This document shows positions 57,710 through 64,000 of a DNA stretch of 64,000 bases, piece by piece; within the stretch, counting starts at the first letter, position 1, and the number at the start of each line of letters is the position of its first letter. The stretch comes from Betaproteobacteria bacterium (lineage in GTDB: Bacteria > Pseudomonadota > Gammaproteobacteria > Burkholderiales > Usitatibacteraceae). The translations under genes and the position numbers were made by a program. The stretch is from contig JADKJR010000001.1 of the NCBI GenBank assembly GCA_016720925.1, positions 248,001-312,000 of the forward strand. Reading direction: 5' to 3'. The notes beneath the pieces were generated by a model. The model was not told the origin of the DNA. It saw only the letters and a list, made by a program, of their open reading frames with translations, and did no database searches.

Positions 57710-58009
57710 TTCGGCTGCGCAGGAATTACGCAGCAGCTTGGAATACTGACGGCAATAACCAGCGTCCGCTGTCATTCTCGCCCAGCGCAATCCTTGTGGT
57801 TGTGCGCGGGAATGACGAACCATGGTGTGAAACTATCGCCACTATTTCTGACTACTGCGTAACGCAGGGAGAACCGTTAAAAACACCTGGTCCTTCCGGC
57901 CCGGTGTGGACCGCGAAAACAGCTGGCGCGATCTGACGGCGGAGTTTGAGAGGGGCTCGATGCCTTGTTTGAAGATGAGTGCCATCGAGTTTCTATAGGA
58001 TCGTTAACG
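57710..58009. other. Gap after bufC with hairpins
   Basis: This 300-bp stretch holds two hairpins and no supported gene. GCTGCG / CGCAGC at about 57716-57736 may end the buf transcript. GTCATTCTCGC (57771-57781) / GCGGGAATGAC (57806-57816) is a second copy of the GTCATTCCCGC palindrome also seen near 54000. Confidence 0.5.
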
Positions 58010-58162
58010 TTAGCGGCAACTGGCGCGGAACGGCATGCCTGGCTTGGGCAAGAATGAAATGATGCCCAAGGCAGGCGTGCCTTGGAGCGTCCGGTTGACC
58101 AAGGGGTTGGCGTCAATTTCATAAGCGAGCGAATGGTCTGACAAGTAATCATGCGCGACCAT
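58010..58162 (-). CDS. Putative 50-residue protein
   Basis: An ATG two bases after the stop of the membrane-protein gene opens a 50-residue frame, MVAHDYLSDHSLAYEIDANP... ending GMPFRASCR. The composition is protein-like and the spacing suggests coupling, with GAGG 11 bases upstream. No family was recognised. A large imperfect hairpin (58033-58080) lies in its second half, so the frame may be chance over a structured element. Confidence 0.35.
   Translation of the reverse strand: MVAHDYLSDHSLAYEIDANPLVNRTLQGTPALGIISFLPKPGMPFRASCR
58033..58080. repeat. Imperfect inverted repeat, 18-bp arms
   Basis: GCATGCCTGGCTTGGGCA and TGCCCAAGGCAGGCGTGC pair with two mismatches across a 12-base loop. It may be a terminator or a mobile palindrome; no T-run follows on either strand. 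Confidence 0.55.
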
Positions 58163-58164
58163 GG

Positions 58165-58515
58165 CTAGAAATACCTCGCCGCATTGAGCACTGCACCAAC
58201 TGCGGTGAAAAGTAGGCCGAACTGTTCAAGTTGACGATACAGAGCCGGAGGCCCGACGGTAACTTGGTCAAGATGAGCTTGCAACGCGCGACTTCTCTCA
58301 ATGGCACCCGTTCCAAATGGCGGGACGAGTGGGAACGGCCGAAGAATGCGGACGGTGCACATGAAAAATAAGCCTATAGCTACGGCGACCGCTCCACCGT
58401 TCCGATCAGGCAGACCAACGTAGAGCGTCAATGGAACCAACGCAATGCCAACCGACGCGGACATGATCCTACGAATGGGATGCACGCGGAGCTTGTTGCG
58501 TAGCTCAGGCGTCAC
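58165..58515 (-). CDS. Putative small membrane protein
   Basis: A 116-residue frame starting with GTG has three hydrophobic stretches (IMSASVGIALVPLTLYVGL, GGAVAVAIGLFFMCTVRIL, FGLLFTAVGAVLNAARYF). The family is not recognised. The start lies inside the perfect palindrome AGGCGTCA / TGACGCCT (58507-58526), which could be an operator. It appears to pair with the 50-residue frame behind it. Confidence 0.45.
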   Translation of the reverse strand: MTPELRNKLRVHPIRRIMSASVGIALVPLTLYVGLPDRNGGAVAVAIGLFFMCTVRILRPFPLVPPFGTGAIERSRALQAHLDQVTVGPPALYRQLEQFGLLFTAVGAVLNAARYF

Positions 58516-58526
58516 TCTTGACGCCT
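58507..58526. promoter_or_regulatory. Palindrome at the start of the small membrane protein
   Basis: AGGCGTCA and TGACGCCT are perfect complements around CTCT, and the palindrome covers the GTG start at 58515. Its symmetry and place suggest a repressor site or a translation-blocking hairpin. Confidence 0.4.
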
Positions 58527-59076
58527 ATATTTAGAGAGCATGGCATCCGCATGACATTCCGCGCTGCTGCATAACGTGTTGTGGACAAGGGGACCAAAAT
58601 TCACCATGAACAAGCTTATCACCGCGCCTGCTGCGTAACACTATCAAAAGCAGAATCACGAAATGCAGCAGCGAGGTTTAATGGCCGGTGTACGAAAAGG
58701 ACACCACCGAGTTCGTGAAACACTAGCGCTGGTGCGGTTTTCCGGGCGAAAAGCCCGTAAACGCCGCGCCAGTGCTTGAGTTTGTGCATTTCGTTTGCCA
58801 AGAATCCCCGTTCGCCGCCGGCCTCAAACGTACCGGGGCGGGCTCAGGCCGAACGGCCATGAGTTGACGAGTGGAGATAGGCTGTTTTGCGTTGACGGAA
58901 TCCCGCCACGTCACGCGAGTATCAGTGAAAGCGTGCCACGTCCCGCGACAACTTTACCCGTGTCTTCGGCGTCATCACTCCCGTCGCGAACGTCGTGCAC
59001 TCGCGTGAGCGTCATCCCGGATTTTTCAATTGCCGCGGGGCTCATGATCCGCGGCAATCCTCCGGGCCGATATCGC
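58527..59076. other. Gap of about 550 bp with one dispersed repeat
   Basis: No gene is supported here. The stretch holds REP-like copy 6 and, at its end, the hairpin ATTGCCGCGG / CCGCGGCAAT (59028-59057) shortly after the stop of the minus-strand membrane gene, with no T-run. The region between is repeat-rich in character and may be old mobile DNA. Confidence 0.5.
58718..58785. repeat. REP-like dispersed palindrome, copy 6
   Basis: AAACACTAGCGCTGGTGCGGTTTTCCGGGC at the left pairs with GTAAACGCCGCGCCAGTGCTTGAGTTTG at the right. On the minus strand it reads KLKHWRGVYGLFARKTAPA, like the peptide of copy 5 (SHWRGFSGIFGRERAPAL). Confidence 0.75.
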
Positions 59077-59793
59077 TTATGCCCGGAGTTGTGACTCGGC
59101 GTGCTTCAGTGTTGAGCGCGCGGTCCAGTGCAGAATGACAATCACCGGCAACGCGGCAAACAGTGCCCACGCATCGACCTTGGGGTCGGCGAGTTGAATG
59201 AGACTGGCGATGGCGATGCTGCAGATATGCGTGATGGCCATCCAGTTGCGGTCCTTTAGCAACCCAGGAACGTCGAGACGGTCGTTGCGCTTGAGTGCCA
59301 GTAACATCGACGGCAACACATTGCACAGCGCGAAATAGACGATCGCGAACAGGGTCAATAGCAGCGGTAGCGTTGCGCCATTCAACATGGCGTGCTGTTC
59401 CAGCGCATTACGCGCGGCAAGGAAAGCGTAGCCGCTGATCGAGGTCGCGATGGCGGCCATGGCGGGTGAGCCGAACCAGCTCGTCCAGCGTTTGGACCCG
59501 CGGACCGCGCCGAGCGCGCCCTCGGTCGCGGCCGCGATGGCTGCCGCTTCCACACCGTACAGCATCAGGGCCAGAAAGATGAAAATCTCGCCACTGGCGA
59601 ACGACAGCGTCGTCCCGGGAATTTTTACGGGGAAGAACGCCACGACACACACAAAGGCCGTGATCAGGGCGATCTGGAAAATAGTCGCCACGGGTAGTGC
59701 GACGATGGAAAGCAGCGCGTTGGCCAGGAGTCCGTAGCCGATGACGGCAAGGATCCACCAGTAGGCGCGTGCGTTGGCGTTGTAGTCGTGCAT
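59077..59793 (-). CDS. Integral membrane sensor-like protein
   Basis: The 238-residue protein consists almost only of membrane segments, about seven. The stretch FFPVKIPGTTLSFASGEIFIFLALMLYGVEAAAIAAATEG resembles, in order and spacing, the membrane sensory module found at the N-terminus of many GGDEF and HD-domain signalling proteins. Here it stands alone without an output domain. It follows the S8 protease gene by 61 bp on the same strand and may be expressed with it. No ligand can be inferred. Confidence 0.6.
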   Translation of the reverse strand: MHDYNANARAYWWILAVIGYGLLANALLSIVALPVATIFQIALITAFVCVVAFFPVKIPGTTLSFASGEIFIFLALMLYGVEAAAIAAATEGALGAVRGSKRWTSWFGSPAMAAIATSISGYAFLAARNALEQHAMLNGATLPLLLTLFAIVYFALCNVLPSMLLALKRNDRLDVPGLLKDRNWMAITHICSIAIASLIQLADPKVDAWALFAALPVIVILHWTARSTLKHAESQLRA

Positions 59794-59854
59794 GTCAGTT
59801 TCTCGCGAATTCGACTGGTTCGGGGAGGGTGATCATCGTCCGGTGGGAGATGAA

Positions 59855-62158
59855 TCAGCGCTCGCCGAGCACTGCGCCTTCCGTCAAAATCACGCCCTCG
59901 GTCAGGATCACGCCTTCCGTCAGGATCACGCCTTCGGTGAGAATCACGCCTTCGGTGAGGATCACACCCTCTGTCAGGATCACGCCTTCGCTGAGAATGA
60001 CACCCTCGGTCAGGATCACGCCGCTGCCGTAGGTGAAACCGCTTCCCGACAGCAGCCAGGTGCTGAGTGACGAGGTCGGTGTAAACGCGCCCGATTTCCT
60101 GAGGGAAGAACTCGAGCCGAGCAAGAGGTTTGCACTTACCACGCCACCGGTCACGAGTGACTGGTTCGACGCGGCTGCCATGGTTATCGACTTGACATAG
60201 TTGGTGCCGGGCCAGTAGGTCACCGTGTGACGCCCTGCAAGATGGCGGGCCCACACCAGACGGTGATCCCAGATCGGCTGGAATTTGGTAAACAGTGCAC
60301 TTCCGCTCAAGACCTGATTGCCACCTGCATAGACGATGCGGCTCCAGTTGAACGTCTGGCCGTTGATGGTTGACGTGGCGGCGGGCATGACCTTGCCGGC
60401 GGCAAGGAGGCTCGCGCCGGACGCAATGCTGCCGGCTTCAACCGCGGTATTGATATCCGTGCGCAGCGACTTGGCTAATGTGACCGCACCATCGACGTTG
60501 AGCAAGCCCGCACCCTGTTGCAGCAGGTTGGCGCCCGGCAACGGCTGGGCCGAGTATTGCAGGATCGCCTTGATCAAAGGTGGCGTAAGTCCCGGATTGG
60601 CTTGCAGCATCAGCGCGACCGTGCCCGAGACGGCCGGGGCAGCGATCGACGTACCGCTCAGCAGCATTTTGGTTTCGGTCAGGGTTGCCGTGATACCCAG
60701 CGGCGTCACCAGCAGGCTCTTGAACGTATTGGCGAGGAAATTCCAGGTGAGTGCGGTGCTTTTCGTGGCCGCGGCGCCGACGATCTTGTTGCCCGGCGCC
60801 ACCAAGTCAGGCTTCAACAGGTTGTCGACCTGGCGCACGCCGGCGGCGTCGATGTAGGAACCGCGGGTCGGGCCGCGCGAACTGAAGCCGTTGATGGCGT
60901 CGTCGCCGCGCGTCGTCGTGCCGAGATTGTTAACCGAGCCGACCGTGATCACCGACGGGTCGTTGCCTGGCGAACTGATCACGCCGTACATTTCTTGCCC
61001 GACGAGGTTCTTGCCGAAGTTGCCGGCAGCCACCACGACGGTGATGCCGGCAGCGGTGGCGCTGCGGACGGCCACGCAAAGGGGATCGGTCAGGGCGGAT
61101 TCGGCCGAGCCTGCGGCGAGGCTGATATTCAACACGCGGATGTTGTATTCCTTCGCGTGGTAGATCACCCACTGGATGCCTTCGATGGCATCGCTGATCG
61201 TGCCGAAGCCGGTGTCGCCCAGTACCCGTACGTCGTAAATATTGGCTTTGGGCGCAACGCCGTTGATATCGGGCGCGGTGCTGTCCGAAGGCGCGGAATA
61301 GCGCCCAGCGGCGACGGATGCGACGTGGGTGCCATGACCGTAGCCGTCCTGGGTGTAAACCATATCGGCGGCGATGGAAGCCTCGTAGTTGTTAAGCGCC
61401 AGGCTGCCGGGTTGCAGCGACGTGGCACCGCTGCCGTTGATCCAATTGGCGAGATTGCCGTTCAACATGTTGACGTTGCGCTTGACGCGGTCCAGGCCAT
61501 TGTCAAAGGCATCGTGCTTGCTCATGACGCCGGAATCGAGAATGGCGATGCCGACACCGCTGCCGTCGAGGCCGGTATAGGCGGTCTTGGAGCTATAGGT
61601 GCGGACGTTGCTGGTGAGGGCGCCGGTAATGGATTCGAGCGCGCTGAAGGTGCGCTGGGTCTCGCGATTGGGCGACACGCTGAGCACATCGTCGCGTTGC
61701 GAAAGCATCCGTACCTGGCTGGATTTGACCTGCGCGGTAATGGCCGGCAAGGACGGAAAGAACGCGTGCACGGAGCCGCCAAGTTGCAGCACCTTCGCGC
61801 GCAGGTCGGACATGTCCGGGTCGGAACGATCCCCAACGATGATGACCTGGACCTGTTTCGCACCATTGACGTCGCGCGCCCACCTGGAATTGCCCGATCG
61901 GCTGCTGCTGATTTCGGCATCCAGATCCTTCGCGATCTTGGCGCCTACTTTGCGGCCCCAGCCCTCCGCATGAACCGTATTGAATCCCGCGCCGGTAAAC
62001 AGTATCGCCGTGGCCGTCAGCATTGCCGCAAGCGCCTTGCCTGATGCGGTGATGTGGAGCCCGCGCGCTTCTTGCGTGGAGACACGCGCACCCGAAGCAA
62101 CGGGCACCAGCCCATGGGCACGGACGGAACGGAAGAACAGGTTACTTAGTGAGGTCAT
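59855..62158 (-). CDS. Subtilisin-like (S8) serine protease with C-terminal hexapeptide repeats
   Basis: Start set at MTSLSNLFFRSVRAHG, giving 767 residues; further upstream only a TTG is available. A hydrophobic segment (ALAAMLTATAILFTGAGF) at about residues 40-60 follows an unusually long N-region and should direct export. The triad is complete: IAILDSGVMSKHD, YGHGTHVASVAAG, and LLSGTSIAAPAVSGTVAL, with the oxyanion Asn in VVVAAGNFG. The inhibitor-like pro-part comes first. The last 60 residues are eight GVILTE-type hexapeptides. Similar tails occur in other betaproteobacterial S8 proteases, role unknown. Confidence 0.9.
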   Translation of the reverse strand: MTSLSNLFFRSVRAHGLVPVASGARVSTQEARGLHITASGKALAAMLTATAILFTGAGFNTVHAEGWGRKVGAKIAKDLDAEISSSRSGNSRWARDVNGAKQVQVIIVGDRSDPDMSDLRAKVLQLGGSVHAFFPSLPAITAQVKSSQVRMLSQRDDVLSVSPNRETQRTFSALESITGALTSNVRTYSSKTAYTGLDGSGVGIAILDSGVMSKHDAFDNGLDRVKRNVNMLNGNLANWINGSGATSLQPGSLALNNYEASIAADMVYTQDGYGHGTHVASVAAGRYSAPSDSTAPDINGVAPKANIYDVRVLGDTGFGTISDAIEGIQWVIYHAKEYNIRVLNISLAAGSAESALTDPLCVAVRSATAAGITVVVAAGNFGKNLVGQEMYGVISSPGNDPSVITVGSVNNLGTTTRGDDAINGFSSRGPTRGSYIDAAGVRQVDNLLKPDLVAPGNKIVGAAATKSTALTWNFLANTFKSLLVTPLGITATLTETKMLLSGTSIAAPAVSGTVALMLQANPGLTPPLIKAILQYSAQPLPGANLLQQGAGLLNVDGAVTLAKSLRTDINTAVEAGSIASGASLLAAGKVMPAATSTINGQTFNWSRIVYAGGNQVLSGSALFTKFQPIWDHRLVWARHLAGRHTVTYWPGTNYVKSITMAAASNQSLVTGGVVSANLLLGSSSSLRKSGAFTPTSSLSTWLLSGSGFTYGSGVILTEGVILSEGVILTEGVILTEGVILTEGVILTEGVILTEGVILTEGAVLGER
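59877..60020 (-). repeat. Eight 18-bp tandem repeats in the protease gene
   Basis: Eight direct repeats of 18 bp, such as CCTTCCGTCAGGATCACG on the plus strand, encode GVILTE (once GVILSE) on the minus strand. The units differ mostly at synonymous positions, so the peptide is under selection while the DNA has drifted. Confidence 0.9.
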
Positions 62159-62471
62159 GTGGCACCGTGATGTTTTTTCAGACAATGCGTCTGGTGTTTT
62201 TGTGGAGTGGCTTATCAGGCTCAAGATTAGCGACCATGCCTGCAAAAAAAAGTGAAGAAATCCACAGTTGCGGCGCGGGATTGTAAAACCTTGTGTCGGG
62301 TTTTCATCGTGATTCGCGAAGCCGCGTCAAGCGGGCACTCGCCGCAATGGTGGCGAACGGCGTTGGAATCTATTGCAGTAAGCAGTAAGCAGTGAGCAGT
62401 GAAAAGGTGCAGGTCATTTCGACGTACAATTTCCGCTGCCGCCAGGCGCCGCCGACAGGGCCGGTGGGCTG
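62159..62471. other. Gap between protease and GGDEF-EAL genes
   Basis: No gene is supported in these 313 bp. Four 7-bp direct repeats (CAGTAAG, CAGTAAG, CAGTGAG, CAGTGAA) stand at 62377-62404. The start of the protease transcript must lie here, but no clear promoter was found. Confidence 0.5.
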
Positions 62472-64000
62472 CTAGCGTGCGCTGCGGATCAGGCGGCTGC
62501 TGGACATCAGCAGGTCGATCTCGTTGGCGGTGACGGGTGGCGAGCTCAAGTTTCCCTGGCCAATATCGACGCCGAGCTCCTGCATGACGCGCCACTGCGC
62601 TTCGGTTTCGATGCCCTGCGCATGTACGCGCTTGTCCAGGGCGCGACCGAGTGAGGTAATGGCGCGAATGATTTCCCGGGCCTCCCGGGCCTCGCCCGCC
62701 TGCTGGACAAACGTGCGGTCAATCTTTATGCCGTCAATCGGCAGACTGGTGAGGTGGCTCAGGGACGAAAAGCCGGTGCCGAAGTCATCGATGTTGATGG
62801 ACACGCCGGCGGCACGCAGCGTGGCGAGCGTATTGGCGCCGGATTGATGCCCCTCGATGAGCGCACGTTCGCTTAGCTCAATGGTCACCAGATTCGCCGG
62901 CACGTCGTTGGCGGCAAGTTGCGCGAACAGAAAGGTGGCAAAACTCTCCTGGCGGATTTCGCGGCCCGAGACGTTGATCGACACGCGCAGCGACTGTCCC
63001 TGCGGACTCTCGCGCCAGATCTTCATCTGCTGACACACTTGTTCGATCACCCATTTGCCGAGCGGAACGATGAGCCCCGTCTCCTCGGCAATTGGCAGGA
63101 AGGTCCCGGGATAGAGCAACCCGCGCTTCGGGTGTGCCCAGCGTACCAGCGCTTCATAGCCGCACAGGGTGCGGTTGCCGAGTTCGTGCTGCGACTGGTA
63201 GTGGATACGAAGTTCGCCGACGTTGATCGCGCGGCGCAATTCATTTTCAAGCTGCAGCTCGGCCGCCGCGCGGTCGTGAAGACTCGAATCGAATACCGCA
63301 TAACGCGCCTTGCCCGATGTCTTGGCCTTGTACATGGCCAGGTCCGCGTCGCGTATCACGTCGTCGGGCGATTCATACTTGCCGCTGCCGAATGCGATGC
63401 CGATGCTGGCACTCGAGGTGATGTTGGTGCCTTCGATGCAAAACGGCGCGCGGAACGTGTCCTGAATCCGCCTGGCGAGATCGATGACACGCTCATCGCT
63501 CGTGACTTCCTCGACCAGCACCGCGAATTCGTCGCCGCCGAGTCGCGCCACGGTGTCGGTGCTGCGCACCACGCCCTTGATGCGGGTGGCGAAGCCGGTC
63601 AGCAATTCGTCGCCCGCGCCATGGCCCAGGCTATCGTTGACGGATTTGAACCGGTCGAAATCGAGGAACATCAGCGCGAACCGCGCATTCTCGTCGCGCT
63701 TGACGCGGGCAAGCGCTTTTGTCAGCTGGTCGCGAAAGTACACACGATTCGGCAAGCCGGTCAGCGTGTCGTGAAACGCGATCCGCAGCAGCTTGGCTTC
63801 CGCTTCCTTGCGCTCGCGAATGTCCTGCATTTGCACAATCAGGTCCGGATCGTTGGTGCCGTCGCCAAAATAGGCGACGCTGAACGCCACACCGATCGCC
63901 TCACCATGCTTGTCGATACAAAACAGTTCGCGCTCTATCGCCGAGGTGGCCGCCTTGCTGATTCGGGCGATGTCGCCGAGCAGCAACTCGAAATCCTGCG
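62472..64000 (-). CDS. PAS-GGDEF-EAL cyclic-di-GMP protein, 5' end outside window
   Basis: The frame is open to the right edge, so only the C-terminal 509 residues are present. The end of a PAS/PAC domain (DLIVQMQDIRERKEAEAKL) precedes a GGDEF domain with LTGLPNRVYFRDQL, DFDRFKSVNDSLGHGAGDELL and an intact ARLGGDEFAVLVEE. An EAL domain follows with GYEALVRWAHP, SINVSGREI, IELSERALIEG, INIDDFGTGFSSL and DGIKIDRTFV. The usual AEGVE motif is AQGIE, so a conserved catalytic-site Glu is Gln. Cyclase activity is expected; phosphodiesterase activity is doubtful. The C-terminus is slightly shortened after GQGNLSSPP. Confidence 0.92.
   Translation of the reverse strand, partial: QDFELLLGDIARISKAATSAIERELFCIDKHGEAIGVAFSVAYFGDGTNDPDLIVQMQDIRERKEAEAKLLRIAFHDTLTGLPNRVYFRDQLTKALARVKRDENARFALMFLDFDRFKSVNDSLGHGAGDELLTGFATRIKGVVRSTDTVARLGGDEFAVLVEEVTSDERVIDLARRIQDTFRAPFCIEGTNITSSASIGIAFGSGKYESPDDVIRDADLAMYKAKTSGKARYAVFDSSLHDRAAAELQLENELRRAINVGELRIHYQSQHELGNRTLCGYEALVRWAHPKRGLLYPGTFLPIAEETGLIVPLGKWVIEQVCQQMKIWRESPQGQSLRVSINVSGREIRQESFATFLFAQLAANDVPANLVTIELSERALIEGHQSGANTLATLRAAGVSINIDDFGTGFSSLSHLTSLPIDGIKIDRTFVQQAGEAREAREIIRAITSLGRALDKRVHAQGIETEAQWRVMQELGVDIGQGNLSSPPVTANEIDLLMSSSRLIRSAR

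Noticed and set aside
58619..58801. 60-codon minus-strand frame containing HWRGVYGLFARK
   Set aside because: It is mostly the REP-like repeat read through; related peptides come from the other copies, so it is repeat-derived and not a gene.
59877..60020. Regular 18-bp repeats that might be taken for a CRISPR array
   Set aside because: Units are directly adjacent without spacers, are in frame with a protease gene and encode a hexapeptide; no cas genes are near.
59792..60070. Plus-strand frames over the 18-bp repeats giving repetitive peptides (SVRITP, QDHAFG types)
   Set aside because: They are antisense shadows of the protease repeat; the minus-strand frame has the catalytic triad and signal segment.
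60518..62044. Long plus-strand frame (508 codons) opposite the S8 protease
   Set aside because: Antisense shadow typical of high-G+C DNA; composition is Arg/Gly/Asp-rich without domain motifs.
62377..62404. Four 7-bp CAGTAAG/CAGTGAG repeats as a regulator-binding iteron
   Set aside because: Too short and not tied to any gene start; similar simple repeats are common intergenic noise.

Overview
The window reads as about 64 kb of a betaproteobacterial chromosome. Supporting signs are a full mraZ-to-ftsZ division and cell-wall cluster followed by lpxC, a rsmI/lpoA/yraN/diaA/dolP block, a bioB-F-H-C-D block, the C-terminal SEC-C zinc motif of SecA, and high G+C codon use. I cannot place it to genus from sequence alone. 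No tRNA, 5S/16S/23S rRNA, prophage or CRISPR array was seen.

Layout. 1-4.6 kb (+): a probable co-transcribed set of Cfa-like lipid methyltransferase (cut by the left edge), chalcone-isomerase-like protein, MFS carrier, DUF3833 lipoprotein, short-chain dehydrogenase and SnoaL-like protein; similar sets are often controlled by an ECF sigma/ChrR pair in other Proteobacteria. 4.6-8.9 kb (-): a TPR-methyltransferase, then dolP, diaA, yraN and lpoA, divergent from rsmI. 9.9-12.3 kb (+): pyrC, a DUF3025 gene and the RNase P RNA gene. 12.3-16.8 kb: an accessory patch with a DUF2383-like gene, an intact IS1182-family element, a small frameshifted pseudogene and a second, decayed IS1182-family element. 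17.1-18.5 kb (-): a secreted M28 peptidase.

18.8-38.8 kb (+): mraZ, rsmH, ftsL, ftsI, murE, murF, mraY, murD, ftsW, murG, murC, murB, ddl, ftsQ, ftsA, ftsZ, a small Cys-rich protein, lpxC and a small membrane protein. Many junctions are 4-bp ATGA overlaps. The array is interrupted by palindromic repeats at mraY-murD and murB-ddl. 39-47 kb: dciA (-), an M23 peptidase, secA, a cupin gene (-), argJ, a DUF815 ATPase and a Nudix-TenI fusion. 47.1-52.6 kb (-): biotin synthesis (bioB, F, H, C, D) plus a HAD phosphatase. 52.7-54.5 kb: comF, trmL and hsp20 (-).

54.7-57.7 kb (+): an ECF sigma factor, a zinc-finger anti-sigma and a bufferin-type cluster (bufA precursor, bufB MNIO enzyme, bufC partner). 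A strong intrinsic terminator sits exactly between the precursor gene and the maturation genes. 58-64 kb (-): two small unknown genes, a membrane sensor-like protein, a subtilisin-like protease ending in eight hexapeptide repeats, and a GGDEF-EAL protein cut by the right edge.

Six copies of a REP-like imperfect palindrome of about 70 bp are scattered in intergenic sites through the window. One of them supplies the apparent ribosome binding site of ddl. The most notable regulatory architecture is the mra promoter, whose -35 hexamer is the loop of an intrinsic terminator hairpin and whose start site runs straight into the MraZ operator.
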